Source: Paenibacillus sp. FSL H8-0048
Lineage (GTDB): Bacteria > Bacillota > Bacilli > Paenibacillales > Paenibacillaceae
NCBI RefSeq assembly: GCF_038002825.1
Contig: NZ_JBBODF010000001.1
Span: forward strand, 4,712,001 to 4,776,000
DNA length: 64,000 bases
Reading direction: 5' to 3'
The notes beneath the pieces were generated by a model. The model saw only the letters and a program-made list of their open reading frames with translations. It did not search any database and was not told the origin of the DNA. The position numbers were made by a program, and so were the translations under genes. Positions 50,706-59,019 of the stretch are shown one piece after another (position 1 is the stretch's first letter; each line of letters begins with the position of its first letter).

Positions 50706-52229
50706 ATGAGCAACCAACAAACAAAAACAGACGTTATTTTAATTGGTGCTGGAATCATGAGTGCAACACTTGGTTCACTGTTAAAGGAATTAGTACCGGA
50801 TTGGCAAATAACCGTGTTTGAGCGGCGTGCGGGTGCCGGGGAGGAAAGCTCAGGGGAATGGAACAATGCGGGAACGGGGCATTCCTCACTCTGCGAGCTT
50901 AACTATACTACAGAGCAGCCGGACGGATCGATCGACATCAGCAAGGCGATTAAGGTGAACGAGGAATTTCAGTTCTCCAAGCAATTCTGGTCCTATCTGG
51001 TAAGCCAGAAACGAATACACAATCCGCAGGATTTCATTGTTCCTGTGCCGCATATGAGCTTTGTGGAAGGACAGAAGGACGTTGCATTTTTACAAAAACG
51101 ATTTGAAGCGCTTTCAAATAGCCCGCTATTTCAAGGCATGGAATTCTCCGATGACCCAAGGCGGCTGATGGAATGGATTCCGCTGATGATGAAGAACCGG
51201 AAGCTGGACCAGCCGATAGCGGCCACCAAAATCGATTCGGGAACGGATGTCAACTTTGGCGCCCTGACCCGTATGCTGTTCAACCACTTGCAGAGCAATA
51301 ACACCGATATTAGATATAATCATCAGGTGGATGATCTGAAGCGCGCACAGGACGGCTCCTGGGAGCTGAAGGTGAAGAATCTCGCCAGCGGCGTAACAGA
51401 GCGTCATAACGCCAAGTTCGTCTTCATCGGCGGCGGGGGAGGAAGCCTGCACCTGCTACAGAAATCCGGTATCCCGGAAGGCAAAAAGATTGGCGGATTC
51501 CCGGTAAGCGGACTGTTCATGGTCTGCAAGAAGCCGGAGATTGTGGCTCAGCATCATGCCAAGGTGTACGGTAAGGCTGCGGTGGGTGCGCCTCCGATGT
51601 CTGTTCCGCATCTGGATACCCGGGTGATCGATAAGCAGGAATCCCTGTTCTTCGGGCCGTTTGCCGGCTTCTCGCCTAAGTTCCTGAAATACGGCTCCAT
51701 GTTCGATCTGATTACCTCGGTCAAGCCGGATAATCTGGTTACGATGCTTGCAGCAGGAGCGAAGAACCTGTCATTGACCAAGTATCTGATCGGGCAGGTC
51801 ATGCTATCCAAAGAACAGCGCATGGAAGCGCTGCGGGAATTCATCCCGGATGCGAAAAGCGAGGACTGGGAGCTGGTGGTGGCGGGCCAGCGGGTACAGA
51901 TTATTAAGGATACAGCAGCCGGCAAAGGCATGCTTCAATTCGGAACGGAAGTCATCAGCAGCGCGGACGGCTCCATCGCCGCATTGCTGGGAGCCTCGCC
52001 AGGGGCGTCAACGGCTGTCTCTGTCATGCTGGAGGTCATCACCAAGTGCTTCCCGCAGCAGATCAAGGCGTGGGAGCCGAAGATCAGGCAGATGATTCCT
52101 GCCTACGGCATGTCCTTGTCCGCTAACCCGCAGCTATTGAACGACATTCATGCTTCCGCAGCGCACACGCTGGGCCTGACGAATGGAACAGATGGACATG
52201 AGCCGCCAGCCGCAGTCAACCATCTGTAG
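50706..52229 (+). CDS. mqo: Malate:quinone oxidoreductase
   Basis: A 507-residue FAD-dependent, membrane-associated enzyme that oxidises malate to oxaloacetate and passes electrons to the quinone pool. The FAD loop DVILIGAGIMSATLGSLLKEL, then FERRAGAGEESSGEWNNAGTGHSSLCELNY, the substrate region and GASPGASTAVSVMLEVI are all typical of Mqo. The frame is open from 50601, but AAGGA precedes the ATG at 50706 and the family starts there. An IS1182-family element sits 56 bp after the stop, where a native terminator would be expected. Confidence 0.95.
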   Translation: MSNQQTKTDVILIGAGIMSATLGSLLKELVPDWQITVFERRAGAGEESSGEWNNAGTGHSSLCELNYTTEQPDGSIDISKAIKVNEEFQFSKQFWSYLVSQKRIHNPQDFIVPVPHMSFVEGQKDVAFLQKRFEALSNSPLFQGMEFSDDPRRLMEWIPLMMKNRKLDQPIAATKIDSGTDVNFGALTRMLFNHLQSNNTDIRYNHQVDDLKRAQDGSWELKVKNLASGVTERHNAKFVFIGGGGGSLHLLQKSGIPEGKKIGGFPVSGLFMVCKKPEIVAQHHAKVYGKAAVGAPPMSVPHLDTRVIDKQESLFFGPFAGFSPKFLKYGSMFDLITSVKPDNLVTMLAAGAKNLSLTKYLIGQVMLSKEQRMEALREFIPDAKSEDWELVVAGQRVQIIKDTAAGKGMLQFGTEVISSADGSIAALLGASPGASTAVSVMLEVITKCFPQQIKAWEPKIRQMIPAYGMSLSANPQLLNDIHASAAHTLGLTNGTDGHEPPAAVNHL

Positions 52230-52285
52230 CAATAGCAATAGAGGGCGTGCAGCTGACCACCAGCCTGCCAGCTCTTATATACATG

Positions 52286-52305
52286 CAAAGGGGCTGTCCC
52301 AAAAG
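52286..52305 (+). repeat. IS1182 left inverted repeat
   Basis: CAAAGGGGCTGTCCCAAAAG, perfectly complementary to 54240-54259. Confidence 0.9.
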
Positions 52306-52340
52306 CCATGAAGTGGCTGCTTGGGACAGCTCTTTATTTT
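52293..52340 (+). terminator. Subterminal hairpin with T-rich tail at the IS left end
   Basis: GCTGTCCCAA (52293-52302) with AGCCA pairs with TGGCT and TTGGGACAGC (52321-52330) around a 5-nt loop, followed by TCTTTATTTT. It has the form of an intrinsic terminator. It would stop transcripts entering from mqo, and may also serve as the mqo terminator. Confidence 0.75.
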
Positions 52341-52540
52341 GTAGTAGGATCAACGTGAGCACTTGGGTGAACGCTGCGCGAACGGACCGTTGTTCCAATC
52401 GCTGTGCTCTCCAGATTTTTTTCATTCCCCTTAACGGTGAAAATCCGGAGACCAAGGCGACCGCTGCCGCTTTTCCACAATCGTTCCGTCCTCTCCGCTG
52501 TTTAAGCGGGAAAAGGTTCTTCAAATCTTTCTAAAATCAC

Positions 52541-52608
52541 ACAAAGAAACCTCTCTTTTGTTAAAATGGAGTTACCACACAACCATTTCAAAGGAGAGGT
52601 TTCTTTGT
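52541..52608 (+). promoter_or_regulatory. Long hairpin burying the transposase ribosome binding site and start
   Basis: ACAAAGAAACCTCTCTTTT (52541-52559) is complementary at 18 of 19 positions to AAAGGAGAGGTTTCTTTGT (52590-52608). The right arm contains the GGAGAGG site and the TTG start. Any transcript that begins upstream would fold and hide the start, whereas one starting inside the stem-loop would not. Confidence 0.75.
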
Positions 52609-54164
52609 ACATTCAATATACCATGGACCAACTTTGCTTGCCAATGGATCTGGAAGAAGATATCCCGAAAAATCACCTCGTTCGCGTCGTGAATGCTGCC
52701 GTCAACCGGCTGGACAACGCCATTTTTGACGCGGCCTATCCCGGCGGCGGCCGTGACAGCTACCATCCTAAAATGCTTACCAAAGTCATCATCTACGCAT
52801 ACACTCAGCGAATCTATTCGTCTCGCCAAATCGCCAAAGCGGTCCGGGAGAACATTCCCTTCATGTGGCTGGCCGGACGGCAGCGACCCGACTTCCGCAC
52901 GCTGAATCGCTTCCGTTCCCAGCGGATGAGAAATGTCCTCGAAACGGTATTTACCGCCGTGCTTCAGTTTCTGGCTAACGAAAAATACGTGTCTCTGGAG
53001 CATTATTTTGTGGACGGCACTAAGATTGAGGCGAATGCCAATCGCTACACCTTTGTCTGGAGCAAAGCGGTCAGCAAACACAAAGCGAAACTGCAAGATA
53101 AGGTACAGGCCCTATTCGCTGACATTGACGTAGCGGAAGAGCAGGAAGAACAAAAGAACCAGGGCAAAGATCTGGCTGAACTCCGCACGGGTTCAGAAAT
53201 GGACAGTGAGAAACTCGAACAAGCCGTACAAAAGCTTGAAGCTCAGCTTGCCGAAAAACCGAAAGACACGCCCCTAAAAAAGACGGTTCGGAAGTTGCGT
53301 AAGGATTTGCTCCCTCGACTGCAGAAGTACGAACAATATCAAAAGCTGCTTGGGGACCGTAACAGTTTCAGCAAGACCGATCCAGAGGCAACGTTTATGC
53401 GGATGAAAGAAGATCACATGCGAAATGGCCAACTGAAGCCAGGTTATAATCTACAGATCGGGACCGAAAACCAGTTTATTTTGGCCTACAGTCTCCATCA
53501 AAGACCGGGTGACACCCGCTGTTTAGAACCACATCTGGAAAAAACAAAGCAATTCCTCGGGAAACTTCCAAAGACGATCATTGCAGATGCCGGCTATGGA
53601 AGTGAAGAAAACTACGCCTATCTGGAAAAGAGCGAGATACAGGCCGTCGTGAAATACAGCACCTACCACAAAGAAAAGAGCAAAGCCTGGAAAGCCGACG
53701 TCGGAAAAATCGAGAACTGGACCTACGACGGATCCGAGGATCGTTGGACGTGTTTAGCTGGACACCCGCTGTATTTCCAACGAGAAAGCAAGGAAACCAC
53801 AGAGAGTGGATACGAAATTAAGAAGCGTCACTACCAAAGTCAAAGCTGCGGAGGTTGTCCGCTAAAAGAAAACTGCACGAAGGGAAGCGGAAACCGGGAA
53901 ATCGCAGTCAGTTTGGAGCGGCTTAGATACCAGAAACAGGCGAAAGAAATCCTCCGAAGCGAGGAAGGCTATCTATTGGCCGTACGTCGAATGACGGAGC
54001 CGGAAAGTGTATTTGGACAATTAAAGAATAACCGGGGCTTCCGGCGCTTTCTGCTTCGCGGCTTGGAAAAAGTGACGCTGGAGGTCGGTTGGCTTTCGCT
54101 CGCCCACAACCTGCTGAAGCAAGCAGCGAACGACCAGAAACGCAAAGAAGCGGTCCTCCAATAA
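52605..54164 (+). CDS. IS1182-family transposase
   Basis: About 519 residues. The DUF772-like N-terminal domain (DSYHPKMLTKVIIYAYTQRIYSSRQIAKAVRENIPFMWLAGRQRPDFRTLNRFR) is followed by the DDE core: Asp in HYFVDGTKIEANANRYTFVW, Asp in TIIADAGYGSEENYAYLE and Glu in ESVFGQLKNNRGFRRFLLRGLEKV. A coiled coil (about 160-250) and a Cys cluster (CGGCPLKENC) lie in between. The ATG at 52566 has no ribosome binding site; the TTG at 52605 has GGAGAGG 5 nt upstream, so it is the likely start. The frame is intact, so the element may be active. Confidence 0.93.
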   Translation: MYIQYTMDQLCLPMDLEEDIPKNHLVRVVNAAVNRLDNAIFDAAYPGGGRDSYHPKMLTKVIIYAYTQRIYSSRQIAKAVRENIPFMWLAGRQRPDFRTLNRFRSQRMRNVLETVFTAVLQFLANEKYVSLEHYFVDGTKIEANANRYTFVWSKAVSKHKAKLQDKVQALFADIDVAEEQEEQKNQGKDLAELRTGSEMDSEKLEQAVQKLEAQLAEKPKDTPLKKTVRKLRKDLLPRLQKYEQYQKLLGDRNSFSKTDPEATFMRMKEDHMRNGQLKPGYNLQIGTENQFILAYSLHQRPGDTRCLEPHLEKTKQFLGKLPKTIIADAGYGSEENYAYLEKSEIQAVVKYSTYHKEKSKAWKADVGKIENWTYDGSEDRWTCLAGHPLYFQRESKETTESGYEIKKRHYQSQSCGGCPLKENCTKGSGNREIAVSLERLRYQKQAKEILRSEEGYLLAVRRMTEPESVFGQLKNNRGFRRFLLRGLEKVTLEVGWLSLAHNLLKQAANDQKRKEAVLQ

Positions 54165-54239
54165 CGGAGAATCGCTCCTTTTTTTACTTGGTAAGCTTTG
54201 AAAAAGTTGCAGGTTTTGTTTCCACCTATAGAATATTTA

Positions 54240-54259
54240 CTTTTGGGACAGCCCCTTTG
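54240..54259 (-). repeat. IS1182 right inverted repeat
   Basis: CTTTTGGGACAGCCCCTTTG, perfectly complementary to 52286-52305. Confidence 0.9.
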
Positions 54260-54300
54260 TCTTGCTGTGTCATCTCCCCGGCTGAGTACTTCAAGTGCGA

Positions 54301-55449
54301 TCAAGCCTTCTGAGTCTTGAACAGCCGGATGGCCAGAATCAGAGCCACCGCTACAGCGGCGAGGCCCGACCAGTTCAGGTGGAGCACAGAGGTACGGCTG
54401 ATCACATAGCCCCCTAAGCCCGATCCCAGCGCGAATCCGAACTGGATGAAGGAAGTATTTACGCTCAGGGCCATATCCGGGTTCTTGGGAACCAGGGTGA
54501 CCAGCAGAAGCTGCTGCGCAGGGGAGATACTCCAGGTGCCCAGCATGAAGAGCATCAGGATCAGGAGGAGGATGATCACAGGAACGCCCGTTAGTGAGAA
54601 CAGGAGGAGCGTGGTTGCCTGTAACAGAAGTCCTGTCATTATGGTGAACTTCGATCCCTTGGAATCAGCCAATTGCCCGCCTAACTTGGAGCCCATGAAG
54701 CTGCATACCCCCGCGAGGAAGAGCACCCCGCTGATTTCGGTGACGGACAGGGAGGATGCGGCCTGAAGGTAGGGGGTAATATAAGTGAAGAGTGTAGCGT
54801 AACCCCCTACATACAATAAGCTGATCGCCAGAGCGGTAACAATTCTGGAATCCTTAAGCACAGACAGCTGCATCCTCAGGGTGACGGCTTCTTTTTCTTT
54901 TATGGCAGGGACCTTGGCTGAGATGATGAACAGCGGAACAAGGCTAAGCCCCCCGACGATGATGAATAGAGCCCTCCACCCAAAGTATTCGCTGAAAAAG
55001 GTACCGGCAGGAACACCCAGAACCAGCGAGCTGCTCAGTCCCATCAGAATAATGCCAATCGCATTGCCTCTGCGCTCCTTCTCCACGAGCCGTGTAGCTA
55101 CAGCCATGGCGACTACAGTCGCTATGCCCCCGCTTGCCCCTTGAATAATCCGTATCCCCAGCATAGCTTCATAAGGCAGCTTCAGCAGCATCAGACCATT
55201 GCTGGCAATGAATACGCCGAGGGCGGTCAGCAGCAGCTTTTTGCGGTCCATATTAATGGTCAATGCAATGAGCACCGGTGCAATAATGGCTGCGGACAAC
55301 GCAAATACGGTCACCAGCAGCCCCACTTCGGAGGTGGATACGCCAAGATCTGCGGCAATCATCTCAATCACACCTGTAATAATGTATTCAATCGTCCCGA
55401 TCAGAAAAACGGCAAGTGCCAGAATATAGATCGTCAATCGGTTATGCAA
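54301..55449 (-). CDS. MFS transporter (DHA1 family, AraJ/YdhP-like)
   Basis: A 12-helix transporter of about 382 residues. Helix 1 (IYILALAVFLIGTIEYIITGVIEMIAADLGVSTSEVGLLVTVFAL) is typical of the AraJ/YdhP/PbuE group, which exports sugars, purines or drugs. The positively charged loop NMDRKKLLL takes the place of motif A. The frame starts with an ATG at 55470, but AAGGAG lies within its first codons. Translation therefore most likely begins at the TTG at 55449, 9 nt after that site. It is divergent from a LysR gene that likely regulates it. Confidence 0.9.
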   Translation of the reverse strand: MHNRLTIYILALAVFLIGTIEYIITGVIEMIAADLGVSTSEVGLLVTVFALSAAIIAPVLIALTINMDRKKLLLTALGVFIASNGLMLLKLPYEAMLGIRIIQGASGGIATVVAMAVATRLVEKERRGNAIGIILMGLSSSLVLGVPAGTFFSEYFGWRALFIIVGGLSLVPLFIISAKVPAIKEKEAVTLRMQLSVLKDSRIVTALAISLLYVGGYATLFTYITPYLQAASSLSVTEISGVLFLAGVCSFMGSKLGGQLADSKGSKFTIMTGLLLQATTLLLFSLTGVPVIILLLILMLFMLGTWSISPAQQLLLVTLVPKNPDMALSVNTSFIQFGFALGSGLGGYVISRTSVLHLNWSGLAAVAVALILAIRLFKTQKA

Positions 55450-55532
55450 TTTCTTCCACTCCTTGTACATTCATCACGGAATCGGCCGCCGTTCTTGTCA
55501 TCACTCTACGATGCTGCTAAGGTTAAGTCAAA

Positions 55533-55559
55533 GAAACGTTTCTGAATGAAACGTTCATT
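55533..55559. promoter_or_regulatory. Palindrome pair between MFS and LysR genes
   Basis: GAAACGTTTC (55533-55542) is a perfect palindrome. AATGAA-ACG-TTCATT (55545-55559) is a second inverted repeat sharing the GAAACGTT core, 2 bp further on. The pair is probably the LysR binding region or a related operator. Confidence 0.6.
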
Positions 55560-55585
55560 TTTTTTGAATGAAGGAGTGACATTGA

Positions 55586-56476
55586 ATGGAATTACGCCAA
55601 CTTAAAACCTTCTATACGCTGGCTTCCACGCTTAATTTCGCCCGCGCCGCCGAAGCGCAGAACTATGTTCCCTCAACGGTTACAATGCAGATGAAGGCCC
55701 TGGAGGAAGAATTGGGAGTGAAGCTGGTGGACCGGCTCGGTAAAAATGTGACGTTAACCGATACCGGCAAAACGTTCCTGCGTTATGCAGACAACATCCT
55801 GTGTATGGTGGAGGAGGCGCAGCACGCCCTCAAGCAGCCTGGTGAGCTGACCGGCACCATTGTAATCAGCGCAGATGAGACGTTATGCACCTATAGGCTT
55901 CCCGCTGTGCTGCACCGGTTCCGCCAGTTTCATCCCGGAGTCCGGCTGATCTTCCTGCCGCTGGTGAGTCCGAGCCTCAGGCAGAGCCTGCGGGACGGGG
56001 ATGTCGATGTCATCTTCATGCTGGATGAAGTGAAGGGCGAGAGCGGATTTTGCGGAGAAAAAATAAGGGAGGAACGCTTCTGCCTCCTGGCCGCCCCCAA
56101 TCATCCGCTGGCGTCGCGTCATGTGCTTACAATCCAGGATTTCCACGGGGAGACCTTTCTGCTGACGGAGCAGGGCTGCTCCTACCGTACCTTCTTCGAG
56201 CGCAGCCTGTCGCAGAAGGGGATGGCGGGCATTACGGAGCTTGAGTTTCACAGCGCAGAAGCTATCAAACAATGCGCGAAGCTGGGGATGGGCATCGCCA
56301 TCCTGCCTGAAATGGCCGTAAGCGAAGAATTGAAGCGGGGGGAGCTGATCTCCCTGCCATGGGATTTGACCGCAGTATCTTTTGCAACTCAGATGTTCTG
56401 GCATGAGGAGAAGTGGCTCTCTCCGGCTATTGAAGCTTTTATCCATCTGGCCCGGGAGCTCGAGTCCTCCCCTTGA
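55586..56476 (+). CDS. LysR family transcriptional regulator
   Basis: A 296-residue regulator. Winged helix MELRQLKTFYTLASTLNFARAAEAQNYVPSTVTMQMKALEEELGVKLVDRLGKNVTLTDTG, then a periplasmic-binding-like effector domain ending GMGIAILPEMAVSEELKRGEL. AAGGAG precedes the ATG. It is divergent from an MFS gene across 136 bp with a palindrome pair, the classic arrangement for LysR control of an exporter. Its stop codon overlaps the -35 element of the next gene's promoter. Confidence 0.93.
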   Translation: MELRQLKTFYTLASTLNFARAAEAQNYVPSTVTMQMKALEEELGVKLVDRLGKNVTLTDTGKTFLRYADNILCMVEEAQHALKQPGELTGTIVISADETLCTYRLPAVLHRFRQFHPGVRLIFLPLVSPSLRQSLRDGDVDVIFMLDEVKGESGFCGEKIREERFCLLAAPNHPLASRHVLTIQDFHGETFLLTEQGCSYRTFFERSLSQKGMAGITELEFHSAEAIKQCAKLGMGIAILPEMAVSEELKRGELISLPWDLTAVSFATQMFWHEEKWLSPAIEAFIHLARELESSP

Positions 56477-56503
56477 CCTTAGGTCAGACCTAGGGTGTAT
56501 CGT
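56473..56503 (+). promoter_or_regulatory. MerR-type promoter with 19-bp spacer overlapping the LysR stop
   Basis: TTGACC (56473-56478), a 19-bp spacer and TATCGT (56498-56503). The spacer holds an imperfect inverted repeat CCTTAGGT/ACCTAGGG. The TGA stop of the LysR gene lies within the -35 hexamer. Confidence 0.65.
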
Positions 56504-56540
56504 AGAGATATTCCAAGCCGCAGTCCGGGGAGTGATTAGG

Positions 56541-57326
56541 ATGAGAAATGAAATAACGATTAGTGAACTGGCCAAGCTCATGAATGTGTCGGTCCACCAA
56601 ATCCGGTATTTTGAAGAGAAGGGTGTTCTGCAACCTGCGTATACCGGTGAGAATCAGTACAGAATGTACAGTATGGATCAAGTGTATCAGCTCGCGCATA
56701 TCCTGCTGCTCCGCAAGCTTGAGGTGCCTGTTCAGTCGATTAACGAATGTATGAGCTATAGTCCGGAGCAGCATCGCGGGCTGCTGGAGCACTCTCTCGA
56801 AGGGATTGAACAGGAGCTGGCGCGTCTTCGGGAGCTGCGGCAGTTCATCCGCAAGATGCTGGAGGAGGAGCAGAGCTACAGCTCGCAGGCGGAGCTCTTC
56901 CAGCGGGTGCAGCAGTCTGAGGTCTATCTCACCGAGATGATGAAGCTGGATGCGCACAGTCAGCTCAGTGCGGCGCTGTTGGCGGAGCAGGCGGCAGGGA
57001 TACCGGATCTGTTCGAATCGGATATTTATTATGTGGCAGATGAGCAGGATACCGTGACCTTATATCTGGAGGTGCTGGCCCCAGGCGACCTGACGCTTCC
57101 GGGCGGGGAGTATCTGATCTGCCAATGTGTGATTCAGGAGGAGGAGCTTGAAGAACAGTGTAATCATTTCTTGACCTATGCGGTTGCACAAGCCATCAAG
57201 CTGGTTGGACCCCTGGTGGTGATTGAACGGTCGTATCTGTCGCTGTTCGCTCCGGGTAAGCTGCATTATGAGCTGAAGGCGCTGATTCAGCCGGGAGCAC
57301 CTGCGCAAGGAACGGTTTCCTTATGA
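56541..57326 (+). CDS. MerR family transcriptional regulator
   Basis: A 261-residue regulator with the N-terminal MerR domain ITISELAKLMNVSVHQIRYFEEKGVLQPAYTGENQYRMYSMDQVYQLAHILLLRKLEVPVQSINECMSYS, a coiled coil (about 75-125), and a C-terminal half of about 125 residues with no recognised effector fold. The ATG at 56541 has GGGGAG before it. Its promoter has 19-bp MerR spacing, so it is probably autoactivated. It overlaps the next gene (ATGA) and leads a three-gene operon with an acetyltransferase and a hydrolase. Confidence 0.92.
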   Translation: MRNEITISELAKLMNVSVHQIRYFEEKGVLQPAYTGENQYRMYSMDQVYQLAHILLLRKLEVPVQSINECMSYSPEQHRGLLEHSLEGIEQELARLRELRQFIRKMLEEEQSYSSQAELFQRVQQSEVYLTEMMKLDAHSQLSAALLAEQAAGIPDLFESDIYYVADEQDTVTLYLEVLAPGDLTLPGGEYLICQCVIQEEELEEQCNHFLTYAVAQAIKLVGPLVVIERSYLSLFAPGKLHYELKALIQPGAPAQGTVSL

Positions 57327-57973
57327 GCGCAGCCCCGATTACGATAGAGCCGATGCGGCCGGAGTATAACCGGCCGGTAAGCCAGCTGCTGGCCCAGGCG
57401 TTCCGGATCAAATTCCACAGACGGCTGCATCTGAATGAGGCTGTGCTGGCTGAAGGTCTGGAGGCGCTGCTCGAATATGCTCCGGCTGGACCGTTCTCCC
57501 CCAGAAGCGTGGCCCTGCAGCAAGGCGAGGTGGTTGGCAGCATTGGGATAAAGTATAAGTCTGCGGCGAACCAGGAGGTAAGGGGCAAGCGGCTGCCCCC
57601 GTTACCCGCTATATCCAGTCTGCTGTGCAGAAGGGGCATGGTCCGAATGCTGACCGGTCTGGCTGTACTTGAACATTCCCCCGAGGCCGGCGAGTGCTAT
57701 ATTACCGATCTTGCGGTCCGTCCGGCCCACCACAGCAAGGGGGTAGGCCGGATGCTGATTGGCTGGGCCGGTGAGGTTGTGGCTGCCGATCCGGGCCTGG
57801 ACCGCCTCAGCCTGCATGTTGCAGCTAGCAATCCGCGGGCCAGACAGCTCTATGAGCGGATGTCCTTCCAGACAAGTGCCCGTCAGAACAGGCAGCTCCT
57901 GGACATATTATTGGGCGAGCGGGCATGGGAATACATGGTGCTGGTTCAAAAAGGGGGACTGAGAAAGCAATGA
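57323..57973 (+). CDS. GNAT family N-acetyltransferase
   Basis: A 216-residue acetyltransferase. The coenzyme A loop is clear: CYITDLAVRPAHHSKGVGRMLIGWAGEVV (RxxxxG), followed by LSLHVAASNPRARQLYERMSFQT. The N-terminal part (APITIEPMRPEYNRPVSQLLAQAFRIKF) is also typical. It overlaps the MerR gene by 4 bp and the hydrolase gene by 4 bp, so all three are translationally coupled. The substrate is unknown. The MerR partner hints at drug or metabolite modification. Confidence 0.92.
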   Translation: MSAAPITIEPMRPEYNRPVSQLLAQAFRIKFHRRLHLNEAVLAEGLEALLEYAPAGPFSPRSVALQQGEVVGSIGIKYKSAANQEVRGKRLPPLPAISSLLCRRGMVRMLTGLAVLEHSPEAGECYITDLAVRPAHHSKGVGRMLIGWAGEVVAADPGLDRLSLHVAASNPRARQLYERMSFQTSARQNRQLLDILLGERAWEYMVLVQKGGLRKQ

Positions 57974-58992
57974 TGAGAACCAGGGAAATTTGGATTTATT
58001 TATGTGTGGCAGTGCTTTTGCTGGTAGGCGGGGCAGGGGTGTACATTGTGCAGCAGAACCGCTTTGAGATGATGGAACAGGCCATCCGGATTGCGTCTCC
58101 CGAGGGCGAGCTGACGGGTAAGCTGGTGTTGCCCAAGGGGTCTTCCGTGTCTTCCGGCAAGCTGGGACTGGTCCTCTTCATCCATGGGGACGGGCCGATT
58201 AATGCCTCGCATGATGACGGCTACAAACCGCTATGGGAGCGGTTAGCCAGCCTGGGTTATGCCTCCTTGTCCCTGGATAAAAGGGGAATCGGCGGTTCCG
58301 CAGGCCATTGGCTGGACCAGAGCATCGACGACCGGGTGGAGGAGGCGCGTGCAGCGATTGCCTGGGCCCGGAAGCAGCCGGGCATTGACCCGGACCGGAT
58401 CGGGGTGTGGGGCGCCAGTCAGGCCGGCTGGGTGATTCCCAAGCTGGCGGACAAGGAACCGCTTGCCTTCAGCATTCTGGTCTCCCCGGCCATTAACTGG
58501 CTGCGCCAGGGTGCCTATCATACCCGGCAGCAGATGCTGAAGCAAGGGGAATCGGAAGCCGAGATCGCAGCGGAAGAGGCGGCTAACAACGAGGTTCAGC
58601 AGCTTTTGGCACGGAAGGCGAGCTATGAAGACTATCTGGCTGCGGTGAAGGAGGATGACCCGATGACGAGGGAGCGGTGGACCTTTGTCAGCAAGAATTA
58701 CCTGTCGGATGCCGAGCAGGATCTTAAGCAGTTCCGCTCGCCGGTACTCTTGCTGCTGGGCCAGCAGGATATTCATGTCGACTGGCAGGAGACGGAGCAG
58801 GTGTACCGCAAGATGATCCTGCCGGGGCTGCTGAGCGTCGCTGTCTTCCCGGAGGCAGAGCATTCCATGCTGAGCAAGAAGACGGCGGATTCCAGCTTCC
58901 GGGCGCTCATGATCAGTCTGTTCGCCCCGCGGCACATCACCGTGCCGGGCTATATGAATCAGATTGAGGACTTCCTGAAGGAGCTGAATTAA
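57970..58992 (+). CDS. Alpha/beta hydrolase with N-terminal membrane anchor
   Basis: A 340-residue protein. An N-terminal hydrophobic helix (WIYLCVAVLLLVGGAGVYIV) acts as a signal anchor, and a secreted-side alpha/beta hydrolase follows. The oxyanion segment LFIHGDGPINASHDDG, the nucleophile Ser in WGASQAGWV, an Asp in LGQQDIHVDW and the His in EAEHSM make a complete triad. The best overall match is with prolyl-oligopeptidase-like/acyl-peptidase or cephalosporin-esterase-type hydrolases. The frame is open from 57925, but the ATG at 57970 overlaps the previous stop. It is the last gene of the MerR operon. Confidence 0.88.
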   Translation: MMRTREIWIYLCVAVLLLVGGAGVYIVQQNRFEMMEQAIRIASPEGELTGKLVLPKGSSVSSGKLGLVLFIHGDGPINASHDDGYKPLWERLASLGYASLSLDKRGIGGSAGHWLDQSIDDRVEEARAAIAWARKQPGIDPDRIGVWGASQAGWVIPKLADKEPLAFSILVSPAINWLRQGAYHTRQQMLKQGESEAEIAAEEAANNEVQQLLARKASYEDYLAAVKEDDPMTRERWTFVSKNYLSDAEQDLKQFRSPVLLLLGQQDIHVDWQETEQVYRKMILPGLLSVAVFPEAEHSMLSKKTADSSFRALMISLFAPRHITVPGYMNQIEDFLKELN

Positions 58993-59019
58993 GAGCACGC
59001 TCTCTTCGCGCAGTAATTT

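Larger units (their letters stand above)
52286..54259. mobile_element. IS1182-family insertion sequence, apparently complete
   Basis: The element has perfect 20-bp terminal inverted repeats, CAAAGGGGCTGTCCCAAAAG at the left end (52286-52305) and its complement at the right end (54240-54259), around one DDE transposase gene. The length of about 1.97 kb fits the family. No direct target duplication is obvious next to the repeats. The 240 bp between the left repeat and the transposase carry two hairpins. Insertion is between mqo and the MFS gene and breaks no recognisable gene. Confidence 0.92.

Noticed and set aside
52286..54259. Composite transposon with the IS630 fragment at the right edge
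   Set aside because: The two elements belong to different families and have unrelated ends; nothing shows that they move together.
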